A stretch of DNA of 61,507 nt from Pleurotus ostreatus/Saccharomyces cerevisiae fusant (lineage: Eukaryota; Opisthokonta), in assembly GCA_024196135.1 (NCBI GenBank), contig JAMQCK010000111.1, positions 1 through 61,507 of the forward strand, given 5' to 3'. The notes under the pieces were generated by a model, which did not search any database, was not told where the DNA came from, and saw only the letters and a program-made list of their open reading frames with translations. The translations under genes and the position numbers were made by a program. Shown in pieces: positions 28,043 to 39,395 of the stretch. Each line of letters opens with the position of its first letter. The first letter of the stretch is position 1.

Positions 28043-30349
28043 CTACTGCGGACCCAAGCCCAACGCATTCACCAACGACTGCGAGAATCCACTGAGCTCA
28101 GGGCCGAGCCCGTCCACTTCGATGGTGCCCACATTGAGCAGGCCACCAAGCCCGAGCCCAGTGAGCAGGGGCTTGAGATCGATCAGGATCTGGCCTCCAC
28201 CGGGAGTGGTCGTAGGCATGCCGGTGCCCGACGACCCCGACGACCCAGAGCCACCGGCAGGCGGCGTAGTAACGGGATGAGAGTCAATGTGAGCGAGAGT
28301 CGGGTCGAGGATGGAAAGTAACTGGTTGACAAGCTTGCTAGCATCGGCGGTGAAGCAGCCGCACGCGATGCCAGCGTTGCTGAGGGTGTGGGCAGCGTGG
28401 CCGAGGTCGTTCAGGTTCACGACGAGGTCTGTGAGTGTCGAAGAGGCCAGAAGATCGGCGGTCACGTTGAGCAGAACCTGGACGTGAGAATCTATCGAGC
28501 CTGCCGAGGAAGTGCTCCCGGTGAGGCTTCCGGCACCGCCGATCTTGAGGACAATGTCGACGATGGCAGTCAGGTTGGCTCGAACGTCGGCGTTGACGAC
28601 GCCATTGACGTCGGTACCAGACGTCCCGTGGCCCATGGTGCCAGACCCACCGCTCGGAGCAGCAGGACCCAAGCCAAGAGCGTTCAATAAGCCCTGCACC
28701 AGCGCGCTGAGTCCAGGACCGAGGCCCTGAATGTCGATCGTTCCGACGTTCAGAAGGCCCCCGAGGCCGAGCTCGGTGAGAAGGGGATCCAGGTCGAGCA
28801 TGATGTCGCCGCCATCTGGGGTCTTCACTGGCGATGGATTGGAGGGCGAAGTACCTGGAGGTGCAGGAGACGTGACGGGGCCCTTTGACATATCCCCGAG
28901 GACGATGTTCAGCTTGAGGACAATGTCCAAGACGATGTCCAAGAGGTTGTCAGCGCAGTTGCAGGCGGTCAGACCGGCCACAGCGGCATTCGTCTTGGCC
29001 AATAGGTCATTCGTCGCATCCACGAGACCGGAGACGGTGTCGGAGCCCAGCAGCGCTCCGGTAGCCTTCAATGTAGCGTCGATGAGATCATCCACGTCTG
29101 ACGGAGTCGTCGTCTGCGAATGGGCATCGCCGAGCTTCACGATGAGGTCGATGGCGGCATACAGATCACTGGCAATAGAGGAGTCCAGCGTTGTAGTGGA
29201 GTCAACGTCCGTCTAGGTAAAGAGTCAACGGGGTGTAGACGCAGAGCGATGTATACTCACGTTACCCAGCGACCCGAGATCGAGTTGACGCTTCGCAGCG
29301 ACAGAAACGCAACGGCTACCATCGCTAGAAGGCACGAAAGAGTCCTTGCAGCGGTTGACGACGCACTTGGAGGCCTTGCATCCAACCTCGACGACGTCGG
29401 GCAACGCGGCGCAGTCGACGCCCGAAGACTGGACGCTGGCAACCGGGAATTCGTGGGGAGTAACGCAGCCACCACCTGACGAGCGTCAGCGAGGGAGAGA
29501 ATATGATGGCGAATGGACTCACAGCTATCGAGGGTAGAGGTCGTGTCGACGCACTCGAAGTCGAGAGTGCCTTCATGCCCTGCAATGCCGCAAACACTCT
29601 CACGAGCAAGACAGGTCTTCTGCGCCTCCTCGTAGGTGGTGACGCGGGAAGAGAGGCGGCGCTTGTTGGGACGAGTCAAAGCAGCAGACGGGCATCCCTA
29701 GAAACAAGGTCAACGTCTGAAGGGCGGCATATATGCGCTTCATCAAGCATATTGGGAAGACTGAGACGTACGGACGGAGGGCAGCAGACGTTGCCGTGAC
29801 GCGTGTAACCCTTGTCACACTGGATGCCACAGGGATCGTCGACCTTGCAAACACGCGAAGCGTGCGGCGGGACCGGAGGGCATTGAGCGCGGGTAGGGTC
29901 GGTGTTGATCTAGCGGCAAAGTCAGAAAGGCGAGTTGTGATATCACTCAGAAACGCACCAACAAAGCGAGAGCAGCCTTGAGAGGCCCCTTCAGAATGGT
30001 CGAGAGCACCGTCGCGTCGATGTAGGTCGACAAGAAGATATCCAGGTCCTGCAGGCGGTGAGCAAACCGCATATATGCGCGTAAGAAAGTGACGTACGTC
30101 GATACAGAGACAGATCTTCCCGTCCAGGGTCGGGATGTCGACCAAGGGCGGGAGAAGGTGGAGAACTGCCTCAAGGTCGACGCTCGCGCAAATGTCGATG
30201 AGATCGCGGTTGGCGAGCGTGCGCGGGATGTGCTGCCGGGAGGCGACGATGCGCGAGGTTTTGCTCTTGACATGGGTCGTCGTCGCCGTCGCTGGCGAGA
30301 AAACGAGCAGCAGGGACGCAAGGAACGTGGGGGCGAGAGAGAATCGCAT
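28043..30349 (-). CDS. priA: PriA-like secreted cysteine-rich protein
   Basis: The N-terminus (MRFSLAPTFLASLLLVFSPATA) is a clear secretion signal. A short region with CASVDLEAVLHLLPPLVDIP is followed by a Cys-rich part: CGIQCDKGYTRHGNVCCPP, SGVDCAALPDVVEVGCKASK and CVVNRCKDSFVPSSDGSRCV. The latter resembles the C-terminus of the Lentinula fruiting-body protein PriA. After about residue 320 comes a long, nearly charge-poor C-terminal half with an internal duplication. LLTELGLGGLLNVGTIDIQG and LLTGLGLGGLLNVGTIEVDG each precede a LxNALGLGP end. Each is preceded by a helical cysteine-containing module (LTACNCADN; IACGCFTAD) and a Gly/Ser/Thr/Pro linker. This tail is unusual for PriA proteins as I know them. 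Likely cell-wall or extracellular; function unknown. Two introns carry CGCATATATGCG-type motifs. Confidence 0.7.
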
Positions 30350-31457
30350 CTTTGGCGAGGACCGCAGGAGGCCCAGGACAACAAAGGAAGAGGAACGAAC
30401 GAACGGTAGTGGGTGGAGGGAAGGAAAGACGCCAAGGATGGGCAGACGAGCTTATATACGAGCTCGGGGCCGCCAAACTCACTTCGACAGCGGAAAACAG
30501 AGCACAACATCCTGCCACAAAGGCCCCGCTTTCCGCGGTCGGCGCTCAGAATCTCCGTCCCAGTTCGTAAATAGGACATGTTTTCCGCCGCTGGGGCGAC
30601 CGAACCGACGTGCTTTCTGTATTTTCCGGCGTCGCCACGGTCCCGCCAAGCCGCCCAGGACGGAGGCTGCGTACCATTCGGAGGATGAGAAGCAGTCATT
30701 GTCGCGTCGAAATGCGGCAATGTCCCGCGCCGGATCCGGAAAAGAAGACGTGACCGCGTTTTGCTTCCTTCCTGTTGCCCGAGCAGTCGATCCCGACCCG
30801 CGTTAGCCTGTTTGGCAACCGAACAGGACGCGTTATCACGGCGCTCCACCCAAGGACCGGCGAGAGATAGGCGCCTGCTGTCCACATCGACGTCGTATTT
30901 GTATACACGAGCGAGTTCTCCAGTACCTTGTTGGAGTCGAACGCAGACAGACAGGTTCTCTCCGCTCTACGAAAGCGTCGTGTGCTTCCATGCTCAATAT
31001 GCCGATTAACCGGGTGTTTGAGTATCAATCGAGAACAGCCAAGTCAAAGACGATTCAATGTATCTCTAGAAGACCTGTGAATTTTTGCTCAATTGACCGA
31101 GGCGAGCAGCTTGCCGAACAGATGCGCGTACCTCATGCTAAGCTGGTCTCCCAAGCTGATCCTGACTCATACATGCCAAAAGACAGAACCAGTCAGGCAA
31201 GCGGCTGTCCCAGGAATTCATGCGTCCTCGTCGTCAGTCGTCTTCAGCGTCGGGTGCCTCGGCGTTGGGAGTTGAGAACGATGGACGGAGGCAAAAGCGA
31301 ACGGCGGAGCTTGCCGAGCTCCGACGCTCACGGCAAAAGCCGATGATCGCGTGCACCGGCCCGATCCGCGCCGCTTCATCAGAAATCAGCCCGATCGCTC
31401 CTGCCATTGTTCTCCTCATCCCCTAAGCGCCACCCCCAGTCTATCATTACAAGCATA
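30350..31457. other. Divergent spacer between PriA-like gene and BCP1
   Basis: 1.1 kb with no convincing gene. It contains the TATA box of the PriA-like gene (30453-30458). The frames crossing it are overlapping shadows. Confidence 0.45.
30453..30458 (-). promoter_or_regulatory. TATA box of the PriA-like gene
   Basis: TATATA followed by AG on the minus strand, 104 nt upstream of the ATG at 30349. Strong TATA boxes often mark regulated, highly expressed fungal genes, which suits a secreted fruiting-type protein. Confidence 0.5.
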
Positions 31458-32917
31458 ATGGCAAAGCGAAAGCAAGGTGTGGAGGATGCGGCAGATGATG
31501 CAGGCTCGGACTCTGATGTCGTAAGTCGTTGTCCTTACCTCCCACCACCCAACCTCCTACTTCCCTCATCCATCATCACCCCGAGCACGTCACATAAGAT
31601 GCTTGACCCGCACCCTCATTCCATGTCTCTCTATTTTAACTCTCCCCTGTGCACTCACCCTCGACATACTCACCATCCTAACCCCCCAGTAGAGCCTCGT
31701 CGACGTCGACTTCGATTTCTGCAGCCCAAACCCCGACATCGACTATCACGCTCTCAAGAAGCTCCTCGTCCAGCTCTTCCAAGGCGACGCCGAGTCCTTC
31801 CATCTCGAAGCACTTACGGACCTTATCCTCAGCCAGCCCGGGATCGGGACGACGGTGAAGACGGACGGGGAGGAGGGCGATCCGTATGCGGTGTTGACGG
31901 CGATCAGTGTGAGGGAGAAGAAGGTGAGTGGTGTCGACTTATGGTTAGCGGTTGGAGTGGCTTCTGTGGAAGGAGGGAGCGGATGGGAGTGCGGTGGTGA
32001 GGAAGGGAGTGCAAGAAAAGGCAATGCTAACGCGCGCCACCTCCAGGATCACCCCGCAATCAAAGCCCTCACGGAGTACTGGGTGCAGAAGTCAAGTGCA
32101 CTCCCCGCAATGCAGCAAGAACTCCAACGACTACTTGACGACACTTCAAGTCACGTCGGGCTCGTGCTATGCGAGCGTTTAATCAACATGCCGGTGCAAG
32201 TGATCCCGCATATGTACAGGATGCTCGCGGAGGAGCTTAAGGCCGCGGTCGAGGGGGTGAGTGGTCCTCGTTGCTGAAACGAAGCCATGATGCTGATGAT
32301 CTAACCCTTTTGTGCTTCCTCGCTCGCATTCGCCCTCGACTCTTCCTCGTTTCCCCCACCTCACATTCTCTTTCAAACCGTTCTTCCTCCACCGCAGGGC
32401 CAGCCCTACAACTTCACCCATCTCCTCATCCCCTCGCGCACCTACCACCTCTCAGAAGAAGAGGAACGTGCACTCGGCGCTCGCCCTGCACGGAAAACAA
32501 AAACCAAGAAGGTCAAGACGCCCGCGCAACAGGCGCAGGTGGCGATGACAAGGCCAGCGGACGGGGTGTATACCTTCCACCCGGAGGATGAGGTGATAAG
32601 GGAGGTGAGTGCGGTTCCGTTGTCGAAATCGTCGGGTGCTCTCGCCCACGTCACAAACTTGGCCTCGTTCCAAATCTCCTCTCTCCGCTCTTTCTTCCCT
32701 CTCCCTTTTCCCATCTCGCCTACCTCCACGACTAATCGCTCACTCCCGCTAACCTCAACCCTTCCAGGCCGCCACCCACACCCTCGACTACCCCTTCTCG
32801 AAGGAGGAGCCGCGCGACAAGGAGTCCTTCGGGCTCGACACGCGCGGGCGGCTCATGCTTGTGCCCGCGGAACGGTTCGTGGAGATGGTGCGGAAGATGG
32901 GGGAGACGTATTGTTGA
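31458..32917 (+). CDS. BCP1: BCP1/BCCIP family protein
   Basis: Member of the BCP1 family; the yeast protein is a nuclear chaperone and export factor, and the animal homologue BCCIP binds BRCA2 and p21. Visible landmarks are an acidic N-terminus (MAKRKQGVEDAADDAGSDSD), VDFDFCSPNPDIDYHALKKL, LSQPGIGTTVKTDGEEGDPY, VGLVLCERLINMPVQVIPHM, QPYNFTHLLIPSRTY, YPFSKEEPRDKESFGLDTRG and RLMLVPAERF. All are in family order, so the gene looks complete at normal length (about 290 residues). Five exons; stop at 32915-32917. Confidence 0.93.
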
Positions 32918-34125
32918 GGGGAGGGCGGGTGTGTACTGGCTTGAGGGGAGGTGGCATATGGGGTGCGGGAGGGAAGGGAGACGCGCTATCGAGAGAGGGA
33001 GCGGGGTGGGAACATCCCGCAATGAGGTATGGACGCGACCTTCGGATGAAGTTGAAGCTGATCACTGTCGTGTAGCGTCGACGTGCCGTCTTACCTAGCC
33101 GCTCGAAGTGTACTGCAGGTCCGAAATGTGTATGTAATGTATGCCTCTGGGTGTCAATGCCTATGACCTGTTATGAGACCCTTGCGTCTTGCGTCTCAAG
33201 CGTCGCTGCATCCAACATCCCGATTCCGCCGCGCCGGGATGTTGCGTACTTCTGGATTCGACGTCCGCTACTGAATCAGCGGGAAATCTGCCGTGTCGAC
33301 AGGCAGAAGGCATCCACCAGACGCACCGGTCATCTCTGCGCTGTTGATTCTTCGCCGGTGCGCAGATGCCAATGCTGGCGTACTTGCTCCAGCCGCCATA
33401 TGGCGGTGTCGTTCGAAGGTAGATTGATGCGAGCGTCCTGTACAATGATAAATGAGGCTGACGCGCGTACTAGGGACCAGGATAGGACACATGCGACCTG
33501 AGCGGCGACATGCGCAGTGCTCTGCCTGTGTGCCGTGAGATACGTTCTAACGGCCCATAACGAGATGAACCGCAAGGATCACCTTCACTGTACGCGATAC
33601 TAGGTTCTGTCTTCCTTGATTCAGGTCCCAAGCAGTGGAGCTGCGCCTTGCGAATTGCGAGGTTGCATGGAGACGCATTAGCGCCGACCTTCGGTCGTAT
33701 TCACCATACGGGTGGCCAGTGCAGCACGTCTAGATCGGGCTTCAAGACCGTATCGCATCCCACCAAATTATCTGTATGGATGCCCTGCCTCCGACTGCGG
33801 GGCCGCTCATCTCGGCGCTGCTGAAGTAAATTGGCATTGTCTACGTTTCTCGACTCACTACGGCCAGGGACGGCCTGCCCTTAATCACTGGCGGCATCTC
33901 AGAGCAGTATGGCAGCGACGTTATGACGCCCGCTTCGATCGATGCTCGACATGCCCTCTATACCATTTCGGTCGCCAATGAAAACTCGTAGGAGTCACAT
34001 ACATCATCATATCCGCTGTCGGGATCAGCGTCGTCGCTGACATGAGTGATTATACCTTTATATATACGGTGCGTGCTGTCCCATACAGATCCTTTTCCTT
34101 TCTTCACCCCCAGCTTCCAGTATAC
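32918..34125. other. Intergenic, with promoter of the DUF6535 gene
   Basis: 1.2 kb without a supportable gene. Several 60-95 codon frames overlap on both strands, without splice context or recognisable motifs. A TATA box lies at 34059-34066. Confidence 0.4.
34059..34066 (+). promoter_or_regulatory. TATA box of the DUF6535 gene
   Basis: TATATATA 60 nt before the ATG at 34126, with a CT-rich leader between. Confidence 0.55.
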
Positions 34126-37100
34126 ATGGCCATGGCACAATCGACAGACGCCGAAGACGCTGAGTTCGGAAGGCAGGTTATGAAACTATTTGGCTTGAGC
34201 CGAGCCCCCCTACCTGATCGGCCTGGTGAGTATTTCAGTGTCAGTACTCCAGCACTTGCGCTGAACAAAACTTCCTTTCATCCTCAAGGCAATCCCTATC
34301 CCTACGATTACGAGGCAAGATACGATGCAGACGAATTCGGCGAAGAGCTTGGGGCCAACGCCCGTGTGTGGCGTGTCCTTCTCGACGAGGGGCATGCCTA
34401 CGATAGAAATACCGTCCGAAACTGGCGTGATACAGTGGATGTTTACCTCGTGTTTGTGAGTGCGAATCATCGCCTTGTTCGTCGTTCTCTAATCACTTTG
34501 CAAGACTGGTTTATTCTCGGCCGTGGTCACTACCCTTGTCGTCCAATTCTCGCAATCACTACAACCCGACCATGCGGCAATGAACACGATTCTGCTCCAG
34601 GAGCTCATCGCCGTGCAACGAGCTCTCGCCAAAGGGTCAGACGTGGACTCCGTACCATCTAACACGCTCGCAGGCGAGTCAGTGACGGCATCAGCCCTCG
34701 TGTACTGGGGCAATCGATTCTGGTATATCAGTCTGGCCTTGAGTTTGCTTGCCGCCTTCATATCCGTCCTCATCAGACAGTGGCTACATGTATGTACTTG
34801 GCTTTCCACATGCATCTTTTTACTGACTTCCTATAAGGAATACGAGAAAGCCGTTCCTGGCCAGGCGAAGAGCAGAGTTCTTGTCTGGCAGTACAGGTTG
34901 CTCGGCATGCAGCGTTGGAAGGTTCACGTCATAGTGGCGCTTCTACCTTTTCTGCTACATCTCTCGTTGTTCATGTTCTTTGTCGGGCTCGTCATCTTCG
35001 TCCTCGATTTCGACCGACCCATGGCCTGGACCCTCGCCGCCTTCACTGCCTTCTTCTCCGCTCTCTACACTCTGTCGAACATGCTCCCTGCGGCATATCC
35101 TGACTGTCCGTATCGGACACCTCTGTCTGATTATGGTTATTGGGTCGTGCTCGCGGTGTCCACCTGGATACGGCGGTCACGACTTACGCCAGACCTTCGC
35201 ACCAGTGCAGCCCCGCCAACCCCGCAAGATCGGGAAAGAGGCGCTGTCGAACACAAAAAAGAAGATTTAGTCCGCAAAAACTTCGCTTGGGCTCTTTCTG
35301 CGTCTTCCAACCCTTCCGTTATCCGCATCACCGTGAACGCTATAATCGGCCTGCTCTTCAACCCGAAGGAGGCACATGCAAACGAATCATCTCTCGATAT
35401 CGTAGAGAGCTTCCAACGCGCGCTGGACTCTGAGGGAGGTGCGCTGGATTGGGTGAGAGGCCAGGAGGACGCCCTGGAGCGGCAAGCTCGCAGTCTGTTG
35501 TTGTTCGCCGACAGAGCCAAAAGGGACGACCATGCGTATCGCGCGTACGTGAAGCGCGTCCTGCAGGCGGTCATAGCAGCATTGACCCGGAACAATGATT
35601 TGCCCGATGCACAGAGGTTGCGTTTGGAGGCCGCAGCGCTGGCGCTATCCTCGCAGCTCCGTCATCCCGTAAAGGAGCTGGTGCGTCTGTTCCCTTCCTT
35701 ATTCCCATCTCCGACTCCGTTTCCGTCGACTGCTGGCCGACCAACAGCTGCCCTTACTGCCTTCAACCCGTGGCAGCCCCTGCGTTTGCACTCAGTCCTA
35801 TGGTACCACATGCTAGAACTTCTGGCCCGCAGTGGGAGCCACTTCAGATCCATGGACTCACTCCGTCTCGCATTGACCGTGTGGCGTAGCTTGAACCCCA
35901 TCGCCAAAATCGAGAGCGGCGAAAAGAGACTGACACGCGGAGCCGTATCGCTGAAGTCATTATGCACTTCAAAAAAACACGCGAGACTCGGAGCACTCGC
36001 CCAGCTGGCTATACATAGCCTGCTCGGATGCCAGACTGGAGATGGAGCTGGAGCTGAACGTCGCCTTGACGAGTGCGAGCAAATCAAGGTACGCACCTTA
36101 ATGCACGTCCTTTGACCTGTGCTGAAGAGAATGTTTGTCGAAAGGCCGAGAGACAACGCTTGCGAGATCAGAATTACGACGACGTGGATGTCAAGTCTAG
36201 CTGGTTACATCTGTTGGACCTCGCCGTCGGACAGTTGCTTATCAGCATCGAGGAGACGAGGACATCGGCAAATGCCCTTAATTCGGAGTTCAAATTTCTG
36301 GCGCGGCACCTTACCTTCCACCTGGACGCCTCAAACGCTTTGCGGCATATACCAGCAGCTTATGGCATCACAACCACCGCGCCTCCAGAGATCCTCGAAG
36401 AACTAGCGCTCGTTTATAGCTCTGCACTGACGGAGGACGCGCAGGCTTCTTTGGAATCTCATCAAGCAGCGCCGCTTTTCCGGTTGCTGTGCAAGCTCAT
36501 AAGCTGTCCCGCAACCAATGACGTCATTCATGCGGGAACTCTCCAAAGGATGGCAGCCCTCTTCCGTCGATATCCCGCGGAAGTTGCCGGTGTCATAGTC
36601 AAAGACAAGATTAAGCCTTTAGAACTCGTTCGACCTCTCGCTGAAACCAGCTTGCGAGATCCGGAATGTGGTTCCCTAGCACGAGCGCTTGCGCCATTGC
36701 TTGCGGAGTATATCACCACCGCCGCGCGAACGCTTCGGGACTCTATAGACGCAGGAAACCTACTTGTCGGCAATGCGCGGGATATTGGATGTGTGGAAAA
36801 CCCCGTTTGGTGTATATGGATCCCTGCACTCAGTATGGCACACAGTGCTGACGGTGGCCTTGCATCTACGCTTCCCCATGTGCCCAAGGAAGCACCAAGC
36901 CAACTTCACGCTGCCCTTATATCGTTCATTGGTCTCATTTCCGATACGTCCCGCAAGTTATGGGGCGAGGAGATCGACAAGGCTCTGGAACAGCCTCTTG
37001 ACATTGCCCTAGCCATGGCTTTGAATACTCCGCGCGGCATCCAGGCAGTCGGCGAGCTCGTGCAGGCTCTGTCGGGCGTACGGGACTCGTCCGTCTTGCA

Positions 37101-37590
37101 AACGACTATAGAAAGAATCCAGCGCGGTGCCCATATTCAGGTGAAAGCGGATGACAGGGGCTTCTTGGAGGAGAGATGGTATGTCCTGAGAGCTTGCGTG
37201 TTGATGGAAAAAGAAAGGTTCTGATTCTTTTGAACATAGGAGGATTTACGTGCTGGACCCCGAGCGGCCAATTCAGCCCAACGCGGAAAAACTCCCCATC
37301 TCGGAGCTCGTGTCCTTGCAAGAGTATCGCCGTCGGAAGAGTGCGACCCCATCGCGTGCCGGCAGCGACGCGGTCGTTCGTACAGGCATCCAAGCAAATC
37401 CTGGTCCGCGTCGTGATAGACGCGCGCGGATCTGGCAGATGGGTGAGTGGCTTATATTGTTCCCCTCTAATTGTCGTAATCATATCGCTTGGTAGCTCAC
37501 CAAGTCGTTGGGTGGCTTCGAGGCCAACGGCACGCCATAGGTGCAGGTGTTGATAATGCTGGAGACGGCGCTGCTGTTCCCCTGGTATGA
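34126..37590 (+). CDS. DUF6535 family membrane protein
   Basis: A large basidiomycete-specific membrane protein of unknown function. The start at 34126 follows a TATA box. The DUF6535 region spans the first three exons: NWRDTVDVYLVF is joined in phase to TGLFSAVVTTLVVQFSQSL (TM1). FWYISLALSLLAAFISVLIR (TM2) follows, ending in QWLH, then VIVALLPFLLHLSLFMFFVG (TM3) and WTLAAFTAFFSALYTLSNML (TM4). The rest (about 800 residues) is a soluble helical region, probably cytosolic. Introns: 34458-34503, one near 34800-34837, one near 36090-36125, and one near 37179-37240. A last splice from 37440 to 37495 would give IWQMAHQVVGWL and a stop at 37588-37590; reading through instead ends at 37495. The C-terminal end is therefore uncertain. 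Confidence 0.8.
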
Positions 37591-37983
37591 TAGGGATGAC
37601 GGGCGGGATGAGATGGGCGGCGATTGGCATTGACCACTCATCACACGAGGGGGAGGATATGGGCTTGGGAAGGGCGTCGGGCAAATAGCTGGAAGGAGGT
37701 GCGGACAACTCGAAATGTTTAGATACACGATTGGGCGTCCGAGGAATCGGTGTAGTTATCGCGGGGAATGCACGTAGCTCAAGGAAATGGTCATGATATA
37801 GCTGGGGCTGGATACTTACGAGTGGACGCTGGCGAAAACTTGGAATGCTCGGGTATCGAAGACTAGGGTTCAGACGGTGCACATATTCGAGTCGATTCTG
37901 ACGACGCCCGGTACGGAATTTCAGCCGCGGTGTACGATATTATTCATACGCAATCTTAACCGCACATTGGTGCGCTAGGTCTG

Positions 37984-38415
37984 CTAGACCATACGCGCGA
38001 AGAGCTTGGAAAGACGTGTGGCACTCAGCGGTCGCAAGCGCCTGCCGCCGTGCTCACGAGGACGAGGCGTGTACGTTTACTCGATTAGGCGAACGCCACG
38101 TACCTAGGAGGATGGTTCCAGCGCCGGATTTTGTCGTCGACCTCGCTGAGGGGCTCCTGCAGTAATTTTTCATCGGTGAGTATTAGCCATGTGAGTATCG
38201 GCGCGTCCGTCAGCGCCGCAAAGAGACTGAAAGATGATTGCTGCGCGAATTCTGACCGGCGGTGATATAGCGATTTCCTAGCGCGCCCCGACGTACGAGC
38301 GCTCTGGCTCAGCCCACTCAGGTATCATCTTTTCGAAAATCGTCTCTAGAATGAAGAAAGGTGTTTATTGATTTATGGCGCGCATTCGATGAACATACTC
38401 ACGAAAAGCATTCAT
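37984..38415 (-). CDS. Candidate small four-exon gene
   Basis: The model starts at ATG 38415 with a 13-nt exon (MNAF), then donor GTGAGT. An exon encoding QTIFEKMIPEWAEPERS follows, then donor GTACGT, and an exon encoding LFAALTDAPILTWLI and DEKLLQEPLSEVDDKIRRWN. A further GTACGT donor and GGCGGCAG acceptor lead to a final RLSKLFARMV and a TAG at 37984. All junctions keep one frame and have good donor and acceptor sequences, giving about 80 residues. No family is recognised. Supporting points are the helical, mixed-charge composition and four consistent splice signals; against it are the tiny first exon and the lack of any homologue I know. It could also be the surviving piece of a longer gene. 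Confidence 0.35.
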
Positions 38416-38707
38416 TGTGATGGCAGAAGTTACTCAAGCGTTCATGCCAGTCCCTTCGCGCGCCTTCGCAACCTAGGTGCGGACAGAAGGAAGTGCCGCA
38501 GAGATATGGAGCGCTGGCACGGCTCGGTCCTTAACCTGGAAAACTCGTCAGATATTTACTGAAGACGGGTTCAACACGATAGACTCACCTTGCCAAGGGT
38601 TTCTGACCGAACCTATGGAGAGTGTCTTTCGAAGTCGTTGTGCGAGCAGAATTGCTGGAGCCAGGAACACAATGCGCGCAAAGGTCGAGGAGTGGACGAG
38701 CTGATGC

Positions 38708-38942
38708 TTATTTCTTAGCGCGGAAGATGCTGCAATTTGGGTTGTCGCCGATAGATCGCGTGGTCTGATACACACCTAACGTAGATGTCAACCGTACGGG
38801 CTGCGTACAGAGACACGAAGAGCTGCTGCACAAGCCTTGAGGTCGAGGCGGAGTGCCGAGGACCGGGGTGATGTGGGCGGCGATTCCGTTGCGGAACAGG
38901 AAAACATGTCGGTCTTCCGGATCCCGGGCCTAACGGCGACAT
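38708..38942 (-). CDS. Candidate 62-residue two-exon gene
   Basis: A minus-strand TATAAA near 39000 is followed by ATG at 38942 and an open frame containing RLVQQLFVSLYAARTVDIYV. A GTGTGT donor and TTGCAG acceptor then join it to SIFRAKK and a stop at 38708. Function unknown. It may instead be a 5' exon of the candidate at 37984-38415, because further donor and acceptor pairs lie between them. A weak call. Confidence 0.2.
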
Positions 38943-39395
38943 GTCCGGGCCTATCTCCGTGAGTTCTGCAGTCACTGTGCAATTAAGAAACACGGTTTAT
39001 ACCATCTCTAGAGACAATGGAAGAGGCTTACAAGTGCGAATGAAGATAGATTCTTTGGAAGGGATTTTATGGCCACCGAGCGCCTAAATCACGTGGGAAA
39101 ATGAACCCGCACATGACTCCACCGTCGAAGACACACTGAATGCGTTCCATAAGTTCGAAGCTTCTCAGAAACCCTGACCTGTTTATGGAGAACAAAGGGA
39201 AGCCGACGGTAGGAGAAGGGGAGGAGGACGAGAGGAGGAGCGGAAAGGGCGCCGCGACGGAAGTATGACATCGGTGCGGAACGAAACGTGGGAACGCGGA
39301 GTTTGTCAAGAAAGAAATTGAATTCTGCAACTTGTTTTCCTCACTGTCCTCGTCGTCCCCGCCGTCCCCCGCCCTCCTCATCCCCGTACCACATC

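Larger units (their letters stand above)
37591..39395. other. Gene-poor interval with weak minus-strand candidates
   Basis: 1.8 kb between the DUF6535 gene and the NADH dehydrogenase gene. The two low-confidence small candidates are listed separately. The rest has no recognised content. A TATAAA on the minus strand sits near 39000. Confidence 0.4.

Noticed and set aside
37106..37882. 258-codon minus-strand frame over the end of the DUF6535 gene
   Set aside because: Overlaps a supported coding exon and its flank; Pro/Ser-rich without motifs. I cannot fully exclude it because the 3' end of the DUF6535 gene is itself uncertain.
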